Notes under the pieces: model-generated
Seen by the model: only the letters and a program-made list of their open reading frames with translations
Databases searched by the model: none
What the model was told of the DNA's origin: nothing
Part shown: piece after piece, positions 29,701 through 38,042 of the stretch
Position numbering within the stretch: the first letter of the stretch is position 1
Layout: each line of letters starts with the position of its first letter
NCBI RefSeq assembly: GCF_004912275.1
Contig: NZ_STGY01000025.1
Location: 124,001-188,000, forward strand
Direction: 5' to 3'
Source of the DNA: Glycomyces buryatensis
GTDB taxonomy: Bacteria; Actinomycetota; Actinomycetes; Mycobacteriales; Micromonosporaceae
Length of the DNA: 64,000 nt
Position numbers and translations under genes: made by a program

Positions 29701-30808
29701 CGTGGACTCCATCCGCGCCATCGGTAACCGCGGTCTGTCCTACGGCGTGCACGTCATGGTCACCTGCACCCGCTGGGGCGACATCCGCATGAACATGCGC
29801 GACATGTTCGGCCTGAAGCTGGAGCTCAAGCTCTCGGACAATATGGAATCCGAGATCGACCGGAAGGCCGCGGCGAACGTGCCGAAGGGCCGCCCGGGCC
29901 GGGGCCTGTCGCTCCAGAAGCTGCACTTCCTCTCGGGTGTGCCGCGCATCGACGGCATTCGTGACGGCGACGACTTGCAGCCGGGCGTGGAGGACTTCGT
30001 CAAGAAGGTCAAGCAGGCCTGGCGCGCCGCGCCTTGCCCGCCCGTGCGACTGCTGCCGCGCGAGCTGCACGTCGAAGGGTTCCTGCAGGCCGTCGACCGC
30101 TCCAAGCCGGGCATTCCGATCGGCCTCAACGAGGCCGGCCTCAAGCCCGTCTACCTGGACTTCCAGACGGAGCCGCACCTATTGGTGTTCGGCGACTCGG
30201 AGTGCGGAAAGACGAACCTGCTGCGGCACATCGCCCGTCAGATCCAGGCGACGTACACGGACAAGGAAGCCAAGGTCATCATGGCCGACTACCGGCGCGG
30301 CATGCTGGAGGAGATCTCCAAGCCGACGCTGTTGGACTACGCCATGTCGGGCAAGCAGTTCGAGAACTCGATCAAGAACCTCAAGGGCCCGATCGAACGG
30401 CGAATGCCCGGCGACGACGTGACGCCGCAGGCGCTGCGCGACCGCTCCTGGTGGACCGGCCCGGACCTGTACCTGATCGTGGACGACTACGAGATGGTCG
30501 GGACCAGGCAGAACCCCATGGCGCCCATCGCAGAGCTGATCCCGCAGGGCCGCGACATCGGCTTCCACGTGATCGTCGCCCGACGTGCGACCGGCGCCAG
30601 CAGGTCCATGATGGACCCGATCGTGGGCCAGATTAAGCAGCTCGAATCGCCGGGCCTGCTCATGAGCGGACGCAAGGAGGAGGGCGCGATCTTCGGCAAG
30701 CTCCGCCCGAGCCCGCAACCCGCCGGCCGCGGCACCCTGGTGCGCCGCAAGGACGGCGAACAGCTCATCCAGACGACCCTGCTGCCGCCCAACGGCAGCG
30801 GTCAATAA
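26774..30808 (+). CDS. eccC: ESX type VII secretion ATPase EccC
   Basis: A 1344-residue motor that recruits and drives ESX substrates. Two membrane helices lie at about residues 42-60 and 72-92. Three FtsK/SpoIIIE-type ATPase domains follow: Walker A GATGSGKS at 494-501, GGAVSGKS at 854-861 and GDSECGKTN at 1140-1148. ATPase 1 has a full Walker B (LMIISDEF). ATPase 2 (VFLVIDNW) and ATPase 3 (YLIVDDYE) lack the catalytic Glu, as in known EccC proteins where they act as regulatory and substrate-binding domains. An unusual run rich in Glu joins ATPase 1 to ATPase 2 at about 740-765. EccCa and EccCb are fused. The start is a GTG. Confidence 0.97.
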   Translation: MTTKLFRRPPRKRGPQAPRGDILLESPPDMPDPQPKNIAQYLMILPMLAGAAAMALMMMSRSGMGGGGGGGNNTLRIAMGAMMGISMVGMMATSMTSNRGQKKAEFNADRRDYMRYLNQVRRRARKGAERQWRAARWRHPDPKALWSLVGSRRMWERRAKDDDALDIRVGIGKQRMTMKLVPPETKPVEDLEPMTSMALRRFVAAHSNVIDIPRSMSYTEAGRVVLRGDRQIVMENLRAQLCQLAVLHSPDDVLIAVVADQERMPDWHWAKWLPHLQHPSDEDGAGPVRMFYNSTGKLEAALRDQLSSRGGWSPGATSGDGEKHLVIILDGGEVDPTGIVAADGMAGVTVFDFSGYLPRKPGAHIKLFDVAVEEVRTEQAGRRRVLGKPDRLSTNEAEGVARSLSPWRLTLKGAGGSTESGDEDASPMSNPSGLPEMLGFNDAAAMDPAVHWREKPIKDYLKVPIGPGPDGALVDIDFKEAAVGGMGPHGLLIGATGSGKSEVLRTMVGALIATHSSEELNFILVDFKGGATFAALDDLPHVSAVITNLADEIELVDRMQDALEGELVRRQEELRKAGNFTNRWEYEKARLAGQPLDPMPTLMIISDEFSEMLVAKPEFINLFLQIGRIGRSIGVHMLLASQRLEEGKLKGLDTFLSYRVALRTFSAQESRTVIGSGAAYELPQAPGHGYLQVGTEELVRFRAAYVGGTYKPPKKVASRAERIAAVSQKVQRFLPGFVELPPEPEPEEEPEEEIEEEEEEESKLSVLEVIVQNCIGMGRPAHEVWLPPLLDPPTLDQLFPPLEADPVRGLTPKNFALNGKLHAVLGEEDRPFEQTRSPFIVDLSGAQGTVAIAGGAVSGKSTMLRSLIGSLALTHTPREVQFYCLDFGGGSLRGIEELPHVAGVFGRQEEEGVRRTIQEVSTILDEREAFFTANKIDGMGTYRRMKADGRYQEDPYGDVFLVIDNWMTLREDFEPFVDSIRAIGNRGLSYGVHVMVTCTRWGDIRMNMRDMFGLKLELKLSDNMESEIDRKAAANVPKGRPGRGLSLQKLHFLSGVPRIDGIRDGDDLQPGVEDFVKKVKQAWRAAPCPPVRLLPRELHVEGFLQAVDRSKPGIPIGLNEAGLKPVYLDFQTEPHLLVFGDSECGKTNLLRHIARQIQATYTDKEAKVIMADYRRGMLEEISKPTLLDYAMSGKQFENSIKNLKGPIERRMPGDDVTPQALRDRSWWTGPDLYLIVDDYEMVGTRQNPMAPIAELIPQGRDIGFHVIVARRATGASRSMMDPIVGQIKQLESPGLLMSGRKEEGAIFGKLRPSPQPAGRGTLVRRKDGEQLIQTTLLPPNGSGQ

Positions 30809-30825
30809 CCACCGACAGAACAAGG

Positions 30826-30853
30826 GGGCCGTCGATCTTCGGATCGGCGGCCC
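30826..30853 (+). terminator. Terminator after eccC
   Basis: GGGCCGTCGATC pairs with GATCGGCGGCCC around TTCG, with one wobble pair, 18 bases after the eccC stop. Confidence 0.8.
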
Positions 30854-30876
30854 TCGCCTTTGTAGGAGCCCCTTGC

Positions 30877-31545
30877 ATGGACGACGATCAGGTCCGCCCC
30901 GCTCGCGGCGGATGGTGGACGGCGCTCTGCTGGACCCCGCTCGCCGCGGCCGTCGTCTTCGGCGCATTCTGGCTGAACGCTTTCTACGGCGGCAGTGGAT
31001 ATCCGACCGGCGCCGTCATTCTGGCCTTCTGCATCACGTCGGCCTTCGGCATTGCCGACAGCGTGAAGTATCGCCATCGCGCCGCCTGGCTCATGAACCT
31101 GCCGCTGATCGGGGTGTTCGTCTGCTCCGGTTTCGCCGTCTACGACATCGCGATGGACTACCGCGGCATTGTCGACCAGTGCGTGGTCTTGGACGTGACC
31201 GACCGGGAGGTGAGCGGTCGATTCGGCTCTCACATGGAGAGCGAACTCGCGGTGGACTGCTACGGCTTCGCCACCGAGGTGACCGTGGGCTTCGGCGAGT
31301 TCGAAGACCCGAACGGCTACGGACTCTCCGATGACCACGGCCTCGAAACGGACCCATTGGACGGCTGTTGCTTCTCGGATTCGGTGCCCGAGCAGGCCAT
31401 CGAGGTCGAATACGATCCCCGCGAGATCCTGGACTCCCGCGCATCCCACATCGAGCGGGATCCGGCCGACTTCGGCGTCTACGTTTTCGTGTTCCTCGGG
31501 CTGGCCCTCTTCGTCCGCATCGCCTTCGCGATCAAACCGCCGTGA
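30877..31545 (+). CDS. Unknown four-TM protein with extracytoplasmic loop
   Basis: A 222-residue protein with predicted helices at about 14-32, 42-60, 70-88 and 203-220. The segment between helices 3 and 4 is a 110-residue Asp/Glu-rich domain with four cysteines, predicted outside the cell. No family recognised. It follows eccC after a terminator on the same strand and is convergent with the next gene. Its position suggests an ESX accessory protein, but nothing in the sequence proves this. Confidence 0.65.
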   Translation: MDDDQVRPARGGWWTALCWTPLAAAVVFGAFWLNAFYGGSGYPTGAVILAFCITSAFGIADSVKYRHRAAWLMNLPLIGVFVCSGFAVYDIAMDYRGIVDQCVVLDVTDREVSGRFGSHMESELAVDCYGFATEVTVGFGEFEDPNGYGLSDDHGLETDPLDGCCFSDSVPEQAIEVEYDPREILDSRASHIERDPADFGVYVFVFLGLALFVRIAFAIKPP

Positions 31546-31588
31546 GCCGAGCCCCCGCATCGAAAATCGATAACACCGGGGCGACGTA

Positions 31589-32839
31589 CTACGCCGCGAT
31601 CGAGCAGACGCTGTTGAAGTCGAAGCCGCCGTCCCAATCCTCGGCATCCTCATCGGTGGCGCTCTCGACCTGGCCGTTCTCCCATGGGGCAATGAGATAG
31701 CGGCCCTCCTCGTCGTACTCGACCCAGAACCGGCTGACGTCGATATCGCATTCGAGCACCGCGGTATCGTCGGTCTCCTCAGAGGTCAGCGTGACCGCCG
31801 CCAGCCCCGGCGTGCGGTTGACGATGTGGAGGTCAGAGGTGGCGTTCACCATTTCCTCGGTCGTGCCCACGCTCACCTCGGGATAGGTCAGGACCTCCCA
31901 GGACCGCTCATCGTGGATCGAGAACTGATCGGGGAGATCGCTGATCTCCGACCAGCCGAGCCCGAACGGGCAGCCGTAGCCGACCGATCCGTCCTCCGCG
32001 GCCAGACAGTCATCGAGGAAGGTGTGAACGCGGGCGTTCAGGTCCTCCTCGTTCACTCCGGAGACCGTGAAGCCCCCGATGTCGGAGAGTTGCAACCCAT
32101 AGCCCATGGCCTCGGCAACCGCCAACTTCTCGGCGGTGACCTCGTCAATCTCGCCGTCTACGACGAACTTGTCCCCGAGCGAGAGCAGCGCGGGCACTTC
32201 GAATTCGAGGCCTTCGGGGGCATCGGCGTAGAACTCGTACAGGCCGGGGAGCACATCGAATTCCACCGACTCGGAGGTGAACATGTCCTCCGACTCGTCA
32301 GCCGCGTTCTCCAGCGGCGCAACGAACCCGTTCACTTCGAAGTACGGGACCGGCTGACTTGAGACGGTGAGCGTCCCGAACGGGTGCGACAGCTTCCATT
32401 CGCCGTCGACGCGGTCCAGCTCGAACTGCTCGGTCGCGCTCGCGCCGGCGGGCCCGGTGATGGTCGCCCGCACCACGGCCGAGTCGTACTGGAAGCTCGG
32501 ATTCTCGGCCTCCTCGAAGACCTCCAGCTCGAGCTCGCCGATCTCCCAGTCGGCGCTGGCGGCCTCGGCGGTGAGGAGGTCGTCGCGGTTCTCATTCTGG
32601 CCAGCGGCCAAGGCCCGCGCGGTCTCGACGTCGCCGCTGCGAGAGGCCTCCAGGAACTCCCGCACCGTCTCCACCGGTTCATGCGCGATGGTGCGGGACT
32701 GAAACCACCCGCGGGTGAACCCGGCCGCGGCAGCCAGGAGCAGCAACGCGAGCACCGTCGCGGCGATGACTCGCGCCCGGGAGGGCCGGTAGTCAAGAGC
32801 CGGTTCATCGTGGTTCTCTTGTGATGCTGGGGATGGCAT
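31589..32839 (-). CDS. Class A membrane-anchored extracytoplasmic protein, copy 1
   Basis: A 416-residue protein with a short cytosolic N-terminus, one membrane helix at about 24-45 and a large extracytoplasmic part. The first extracytoplasmic segment (HEPVETVREFLEASRSGDVE) looks like a DUF4878/NTF2-like domain. A PGLYEFYADAPEG segment follows, then a region with DDCLAAEDG and GCPFGL, and a C-terminal domain ending in a cysteine-containing tail. It is clearly paralogous to the gene at 36879 (EPVETVRAFLEASRDGNVDT, DDCLSAEDG, GCPFGL). A likely -10 TAGAAT stands at 32878-32883 on the minus strand, and GAGGAT precedes the ATG. Divergent from a class C gene. Function unknown. Confidence 0.75.
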   Translation of the reverse strand: MPSPASQENHDEPALDYRPSRARVIAATVLALLLLAAAAGFTRGWFQSRTIAHEPVETVREFLEASRSGDVETARALAAGQNENRDDLLTAEAASADWEIGELELEVFEEAENPSFQYDSAVVRATITGPAGASATEQFELDRVDGEWKLSHPFGTLTVSSQPVPYFEVNGFVAPLENAADESEDMFTSESVEFDVLPGLYEFYADAPEGLEFEVPALLSLGDKFVVDGEIDEVTAEKLAVAEAMGYGLQLSDIGGFTVSGVNEEDLNARVHTFLDDCLAAEDGSVGYGCPFGLGWSEISDLPDQFSIHDERSWEVLTYPEVSVGTTEEMVNATSDLHIVNRTPGLAAVTLTSEETDDTAVLECDIDVSRFWVEYDEEGRYLIAPWENGQVESATDEDAEDWDGGFDFNSVCSIAA

Positions 32840-32923
32840 GGGGATCCTCGGGGGTCACGGAGGGTGGGGCGAGGGCCATTCTATGTGGTCTCGGCGAGGC
32901 CTGTGGTCCTCGCGGGAACCGGT

Positions 32924-32929
32924 TATCTT
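32924..32929 (+). promoter_or_regulatory. Candidate -10 element, leaderless class C gene
   Basis: TATCTT lies seven bases before the ATG at 32937, which has no ribosome binding site. The mirror-image paralog has TATCAT at nearly the same distance. Confidence 0.45.
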
Positions 32930-32936
32930 GGGACTC

Positions 32937-33809
32937 ATGCACCCTCGCCTGCGATCTTTCGCTCACACCGTCGACCGTGTCCTGGAACGCGTGCCTTACC
33001 CGGTAACGGTCCTTGCCTGGATTTTCGTGGTGCTCGCCCTGATCGTCGGGTCCTCCTGGCAGCCTGACCCAGCAGTGTTCGCGAATCCGACCCCGGCCGA
33101 GTCCACTGAGTCGCCTGCGGCGGAAGAGGAACCGGTGCAACCGAACACCGATCCGGTGCAGCTGGACGAGGACGAGATCGGGCTCGGTGTGGGCATGGGC
33201 AACTCGGGGTTCACGATCTTGCAGGACGATTTCCGCCAGGGCGCCGATGTGAGCTGGGGTGTGCTGCTGGCCAATGACCACCCCGACTATGTTGCCCTGG
33301 TTTCCGTGGCACTGACGGTCGAAGCCGAGAACGGTGACTTCGCGGTACCGCGCGTGCTCTCCGTGGCGCTGGAACCGGGCGGGACCAGCTGGGCAGGTGA
33401 CTCCGGCGAGACCTACCTGGAGGACGAGTCGGTGTTCGACGCCGCCGAGCCGGTGCGGGCCGTGGACGCGACCCTCGAGGTGGACGAGATCACCTGGTAC
33501 GAACCGGAAGGCGTGACGGGTTGGGAGGTCTCCGACGCGGATTTGCAGGTGACCGAGTTCGAGGACGAACCGCGTGGCGGAGAGCAGTTGCTGACGGTCA
33601 CGGTGGAGAACGACAGCGGGCTGGCCGTGAGCCTCGGCAATCCCACGATCGTCTACCGGGATGAGGAAGGCAATATTCTCGGGGCCGAGAGTGGTCTCCA
33701 CAGTCTGGGTTGGATGCCGACCGGTTCGGCGACGAGAACCCTGCGGGTCGACGCCGAACGAATCCCGCCCGGAACCGATCTCACCCTGACGGCCTTCGGC
33801 ACCGGCTGA
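32937..33809 (+). CDS. Class C membrane-anchored protein with two FxLYD-like domains, copy 1
   Basis: A 290-residue protein. Residues 1-20 are cytosolic and basic, one helix lies at about 22-42, and a Pro/Glu-rich linker follows. Two beta-sandwich-like repeats come next: the first around VSWGVLLANDHPDYVALVSV, the second around LLTVTVENDSGLAVSLGNPT. Both end with a GxxxT-type turn before a final strand, as in FxLYD domains. It is paralogous to the gene at 35966. The ATG at 32937 fits a leaderless transcript; an upstream in-frame extension is coding-poor. It is divergent from class A copy 1 and convergent with class B2 copy a. Confidence 0.7.
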   Translation: MHPRLRSFAHTVDRVLERVPYPVTVLAWIFVVLALIVGSSWQPDPAVFANPTPAESTESPAAEEEPVQPNTDPVQLDEDEIGLGVGMGNSGFTILQDDFRQGADVSWGVLLANDHPDYVALVSVALTVEAENGDFAVPRVLSVALEPGGTSWAGDSGETYLEDESVFDAAEPVRAVDATLEVDEITWYEPEGVTGWEVSDADLQVTEFEDEPRGGEQLLTVTVENDSGLAVSLGNPTIVYRDEEGNILGAESGLHSLGWMPTGSATRTLRVDAERIPPGTDLTLTAFGTG

Positions 33810-33850
33810 CCGGTCATCGAAATCCGTTGCGAGAACACGCTAGAGGCGAA

Positions 33851-34816
33851 CTACTCGAACTCGTCGGTGCCTGCCGAAAGACAGTCGGAGAAGCTGCCTT
33901 CCGCGAACCCGCGAAACTCGAAGGTGCCATCCGGCGTGAGAACCGGAGTCACGTGCCCCGGATCGAGTTCGCAACTGGCATGGAACGCGACCGGCTCTGA
34001 TTCGCCATCCGGAATGCCTTCGGCGTCAAGGTTGAGCGTGACCCCGGTGTAGCCCAGGCTGAACTCGTTTCGGTTCACCGCCAGGGCGACCGCCCCCGTC
34101 GCGCCGATCGACCAGACATGGCTCGTGACCTCGTCGTACTGCTTCAGGTCAACGAACACTGTGTCCCGGTCGAAGCGCGTGAAGCTCAGGCACTCTGCGG
34201 ACTCGTCCCCCTCGGGTACACACCCTTCTAGGTAGGCGTCGAAGTCGGCCAGAACCTGAGCCTCGACCTCCTCGAGCGACGCGGCCAGAGCTTCCCGGTA
34301 CACCGCTTCCAGGTCGACGGTTCCTCCCGGTTGCACGACGACCGTGGCCGGTTCGATGAAGGGGGCGAACTCGAATCGGTAGACGCCGGCCGGAACGTAG
34401 AGGCCGCCGTCACCTTCCTCATCCACCAGCTCGGAAAAGTCGACGCTCTCGCCATTGACGGTCGCCGCCGAGAACAACTCGGAGGACACGCCGGCGAGAT
34501 CGCCGCCCATGACACCTACATCATCGTCTGGTTGGTGGAACGCGATCTCATACTCGGCCCCGCCGGATTGGACGGTCGCGACCACGGTGCGCCGGCCGCG
34601 CTGTTCGACGTCGAGGAGTTCCCAGTCGCCCAATGGCAGGGGCGATTCGTTCTGGGACTCGAAGTATTCGGTGACAGCCTGTTCTTGCTGGGTCGGTTCG
34701 GGCTCGAGTTCCAGGGCGAACAGGAACGATGTGGCGGCGAGGGCGATCACCATCGCCTCGGCTCCCAGCGAGAAGCGCCGTCCGATGCTCAAAGTCTTCA
34801 TTTTCATCGGGTTCAT
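33851..34816 (-). CDS. Class B2 membrane-anchored protein, copy a
   Basis: A 321-residue protein with one N-terminal helix at about 16-36 and an extracytoplasmic domain. Landmarks are ESPLPLGDWELLDVEQRGRR, the YVPAGVYRFEFAPFIEP block, a helical stretch, and a C-terminal domain with paired cysteines. It is paralogous to the gene at 39480 (YLRPGVYAVEFAPFIES). Its ATG overlaps the stop of the upstream B1 gene in ATGA, so the two are coupled. Last gene of a three-gene operon C2-B1a-B2a. Function unknown. Confidence 0.72.
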   Translation of the reverse strand: MNPMKMKTLSIGRRFSLGAEAMVIALAATSFLFALELEPEPTQQEQAVTEYFESQNESPLPLGDWELLDVEQRGRRTVVATVQSGGAEYEIAFHQPDDDVGVMGGDLAGVSSELFSAATVNGESVDFSELVDEEGDGGLYVPAGVYRFEFAPFIEPATVVVQPGGTVDLEAVYREALAASLEEVEAQVLADFDAYLEGCVPEGDESAECLSFTRFDRDTVFVDLKQYDEVTSHVWSIGATGAVALAVNRNEFSLGYTGVTLNLDAEGIPDGESEPVAFHASCELDPGHVTPVLTPDGTFEFRGFAEGSFSDCLSAGTDEFE

Positions 34817-35964
34817 GGGAGTACCTCGCAGCCCTCGTGGATTGTGGGGCCAGAGATTCCGTTCGGGTGGCTCACCTCTGGGGCCTCGGCATGCACAACG
34901 GGGTACGCGATCAGGTCCGGGAAATCGCAGGCCAGGTGAAACGCGTGCCGATACTTCTCACCTTCAGGCTCGTCTCGGTAGAAGGCGTGGCCGGAAACCT
35001 CCATCCGGAGGGGTGCGATTGAGTTGGCGACGAGAACCCCGTTGGCGTCGACTTCGAGGCGCCATTCCGGGTACTCGATGACCGTCCATTCCACGTCGAA
35101 CGGGTCCCACAGGCCCATCATGAACAGATCGAGTTCGAGCTGGTCAATACCGAACGGGCAGCTGTCCCAGGCTGAGGCGGTGCCCACAATTGGTTCCGGG
35201 ACCGATTGCGTCGCACAGTCTTCGATGACATTCGTGGCCGTATTGTGGGCCACTTCGGCGAAGTCGCCCGGATTGAGCGGAGGCGTCGCTGTCGCATCCG
35301 CAGGCGGATCGTCCCCGGGGAAGAGTGCGACCCGCCCGGCCTCGGCACCGAAGTCGTAGACACCCGGCAGCACGGTCAACTCGACCGTGCTGCCAGTGAT
35401 TGCGAGGCCGTTGACTTGCACGAAGTCGCGCGAGACACCGGCCTCAAGGATGAACATGTTGGTGGCAGGGTCCATGATGTACGGACCGTTCGCCCCTTCT
35501 CTAACAGTGAACTGGCCGGTCTCGGTCTGGCCGTCGAAGTCGAGGTCGACGTCCACGGTCGCCTCAGCTGTCACGCCCATCGGCAGTTCGGCAGCCTCAC
35601 TGGTCCCGACAGTCTCGACGCGGCCGACGGACCAGTCCTCGCCGATCACCTCGGGGTCAAGGTACTCCGGGTGACTGGGGTCCGGGACGTAATCGGTCAG
35701 TGCGAGTGCCGACTGGATGTCCTTGTCCTGCAGTGCTTCAAAGTAGGAGGTCACCGTCTCCTCCGCGATCCGCGAGAAGTCGCTCTCGTACTGGTGACGC
35801 CAGATGAACGCGGTGCAGGTCAGCACCAGCGAGACGACGACGACCCACACCGTCACCCGGAATTCGCGCCTGGCGCGATCGGGTCCGGACTTCGGGGCTG
35901 TCGGCGGCTTCGAGGTCGGGTCAGCCATAGGGGTATGGGACACGCTTCCGTCGTTGATTTCCAT
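34813..35964 (-). CDS. Class B1 membrane-anchored protein, copy a
   Basis: A 383-residue protein. Residues 1-35 are polar and cytosolic, one helix lies at about 37-56, and the extracytoplasmic part follows. The first domain (VTSYFEALQDKDIQSALALT) is a DUF4878/NTF2-like segment, followed by VLPGVYDFGAEAGR and a C-terminal domain with DSCPFGIDQLEL and HAFHLACD. It is paralogous to the gene at 40514 (FFDALQAKDIDAALALTD, LLPGVYDFGSEAAGR). Its ATG lies one base after the stop of the class C gene and its stop overlaps B2a, giving a tight operon. Confidence 0.72.
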   Translation of the reverse strand: MEINDGSVSHTPMADPTSKPPTAPKSGPDRARREFRVTVWVVVVSLVLTCTAFIWRHQYESDFSRIAEETVTSYFEALQDKDIQSALALTDYVPDPSHPEYLDPEVIGEDWSVGRVETVGTSEAAELPMGVTAEATVDVDLDFDGQTETGQFTVREGANGPYIMDPATNMFILEAGVSRDFVQVNGLAITGSTVELTVLPGVYDFGAEAGRVALFPGDDPPADATATPPLNPGDFAEVAHNTATNVIEDCATQSVPEPIVGTASAWDSCPFGIDQLELDLFMMGLWDPFDVEWTVIEYPEWRLEVDANGVLVANSIAPLRMEVSGHAFYRDEPEGEKYRHAFHLACDFPDLIAYPVVHAEAPEVSHPNGISGPTIHEGCEVLP

Positions 35965-35965
35965 T

Positions 35966-36793
35966 TCAGATCGCCAAGATCATGGTGTTCTCGAAGTCGG
36001 CGCCCGCGGGCGGTTCGGAGAACCGGGGAATCTCCAACACGCGAGTGGAGGTGCCGGGCGGCAGCACATCGCCCATCGAGCCGCTCGCCTCAGCGCCGCC
36101 GAGGAGCGCGCCGTCCGCGTCGTAGAACAGGGCGAAATAGTCGACCTCGTACGCGTAGGCCGCGACGTTGTCGACCGTGAGGTGGAAGGTCACCGTGGAA
36201 CGGTCGGAGGCGATCTCGATCTCTTCGACCAGGAATCCGATGGCGGTCCGAGCCTGGAGTGGTTCGGCGTTTTTGGTCTCGAACCACGCGAGCTCGGTGA
36301 TCGATACGGTCACCTCGGTCACGTCAGGGAGGCCATAGATCGACATGGCGTTGCCGAACGTGACCGACTCGCCCGACCGCAGCGGGGACTCGAGCGTGAA
36401 CACCTCGAACTCCTCCGTCTCGGTCTCGTCTCCGCCGACCGCCGTCACCTCGATGACGAAGGTCGCGGCATATTCGGTGTGCGGGTTGGAGAAAGAGGCC
36501 GCCCAACTGACGTACTCGCCGTCTTCTGAAGCGCGGAACACGATGTCGGCGACGCTGATCTCCGCGCCCACCTCCGCATCCTCGACCAACTGATACTCGC
36601 TGACGACATACGGCGGGTCATTGGCCTCCTCATAGTGTTGTTGATCAACGAAGCTGTCCTGCTTCGGAGTCCAGCCGAGGACCATGAGGAAGATGAGGAC
36701 GACCAAGACCGCCCCCACGACGAGCACCCGGTCTGGCAATCGGGAGAAGACTCGGGCGGGATTAAGGTGGCGAGGGATTCGGGGCAGCCGCAC
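35966..36793 (-). CDS. Class C membrane-anchored protein with two FxLYD-like domains, copy 2
   Basis: A 275-residue paralog of the gene at 32937, with one helix at about 22-42 and two beta-sandwich-like repeats (YVSWAASFSNPHTEYAATFV and VTFHLTVDNVAAYAYEVDYF). The GTG at 36793 was chosen because TATCAT stands six bases before it, as in the leaderless copy 1; an ATG nine codons upstream overlaps that element. It leads the operon with B1a and B2a and is divergent from class A copy 2. Function unknown. Confidence 0.7.
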   Translation of the reverse strand: MRLPRIPRHLNPARVFSRLPDRVLVVGAVLVVLIFLMVLGWTPKQDSFVDQQHYEEANDPPYVVSEYQLVEDAEVGAEISVADIVFRASEDGEYVSWAASFSNPHTEYAATFVIEVTAVGGDETETEEFEVFTLESPLRSGESVTFGNAMSIYGLPDVTEVTVSITELAWFETKNAEPLQARTAIGFLVEEIEIASDRSTVTFHLTVDNVAAYAYEVDYFALFYDADGALLGGAEASGSMGDVLPPGTSTRVLEIPRFSEPPAGADFENTMILAI

Positions 36794-36799
36794 CGGTCC

Positions 36800-36805
36800 A
36801 TGATA
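36800..36805 (-). promoter_or_regulatory. Candidate -10 element, leaderless class C copy 2
   Basis: On the minus strand TATCAT is followed by six bases and then the GTG start, with no ribosome binding site. Confidence 0.42.
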
Positions 36806-36878
36806 GGAGCACGACACCACCGAATGGAAACATCGTTGTACGGTGAGTGCCGAATGCCCCTGAGCCCCTGGGAAAGTA

Positions 36879-38042
36879 ATGGTCGCCCGCAGAATTCAAC
36901 CGCAGGAACGCCGCCGCCGACACTGGCCCGACGCGCCCCTGCGCTCCAGCACCCGTCGCATCCTCGCCCTGGTCATCGCGCTCGCTTTGACGGCCGGCGT
37001 CGCAGTTGTCGTCGGACGGTGGACGACCGCCCGCGGGTACGCGGATGAACCGGTCGAAACGGTGCGTGCGTTCTTGGAGGCCTCCCGGGACGGCAATGTG
37101 GACACCGCGCTGGCAATCGCGCTGGACGAGCCGACGGGTCGCACCGACTTCATTGCCCCGGACGCGATCAGCGGCGACTGGGAGATCACCGAGCTCGGCC
37201 TCCATGTCTGGTCACCGGACTCCGGCTCAGCGGTGGTTCTGGCGACGATCACAGGTCCGGAGGCGACGGCCGTGACCGAAGCGTACGAATTGGATCGCGT
37301 CGACGGTGCATGGCGCATCGAGAACGCGTTCGCCGAGCTGGAAATCTCGCAGCCATTGCTCCCTTACTTCGAGCTGAACGGCCACTCGGTGCCGGTGGAA
37401 CCGGATGCCGGCGTCCTCTCCTTCTCGTTCCTGCCCGGGGTCTATCAGCCCTACCGAGAGACGTCGCCGGACATATTGGAATCTCACAGCCCACCGGTGA
37501 TCGTCTTGGGCGACACGGTGTTCAAACACCCCAACGATGAGACTCCAATGTGGGGTGATCAGTTCTTCAACTTCGCGATCACGATTGGGGCCGAAGACGC
37601 GGTGAACGAGCGCCTCGCCGCATACCTGGACGACTGCCTCTCAGCCGAAGACGGGCCCGAACGATTCGGCTGTCCCTTCGGCCTCCCGGACCACCGGGTC
37701 AATGACCATTTCGGGGGCGAGGGCGACGACTTCGAGAAGTCCTGGGAGATAACCACATATCCGCGGGCTGCCGTCACCAGCCTGAGCGGCGTCATCACCT
37801 CCCCCGAAGAGATGATCTTCGCGACGAGGGAGCCCGGGACCGCCAGGCTCACCGCGACTGATGCGGACACCGGTGAGGAGGCCGTGATCGACTGCGATAT
37901 CCCGCTGGCGGCCCTGTACCCGTACTTCGGCGCGGACGGCGGCTTCGGGATCGGCCCGAACGAGGACCCGGAGGGAGAGTCGAGCGGCAAGGCGAGCTGG
38001 TGGAGTTCCGACTTCGACTCCGGCTGCGAGGGCGCCGAGTGA
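36879..38042 (+). CDS. Class A membrane-anchored extracytoplasmic protein, copy 2
   Basis: A 387-residue paralog of the gene at 31589, with a basic cytosolic N-terminus, one helix at about 29-47, then the same domain order. The motif sets EPVETVRAFLEASRDGNV, GDWEITELGLHVW, VVLATITGPEATAVTEAYEL, LPYFELNG, DDCLSAEDG and GCPFGL match copy 1 almost position for position. GGGAAAG precedes the ATG. The stop overlaps the GTG of the following gene. It is divergent from class C copy 2, the mirror image of the A1/C1 arrangement. Confidence 0.75.
   Translation: MVARRIQPQERRRRHWPDAPLRSSTRRILALVIALALTAGVAVVVGRWTTARGYADEPVETVRAFLEASRDGNVDTALAIALDEPTGRTDFIAPDAISGDWEITELGLHVWSPDSGSAVVLATITGPEATAVTEAYELDRVDGAWRIENAFAELEISQPLLPYFELNGHSVPVEPDAGVLSFSFLPGVYQPYRETSPDILESHSPPVIVLGDTVFKHPNDETPMWGDQFFNFAITIGAEDAVNERLAAYLDDCLSAEDGPERFGCPFGLPDHRVNDHFGGEGDDFEKSWEITTYPRAAVTSLSGVITSPEEMIFATREPGTARLTATDADTGEEAVIDCDIPLAALYPYFGADGGFGIGPNEDPEGESSGKASWWSSDFDSGCEGAE

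Noticed and set aside
27416-30178. 920-codon minus-strand frame opposite eccC
   Set aside because: Antisense shadow. EccC has three ATPase domains in the correct order on the plus strand.
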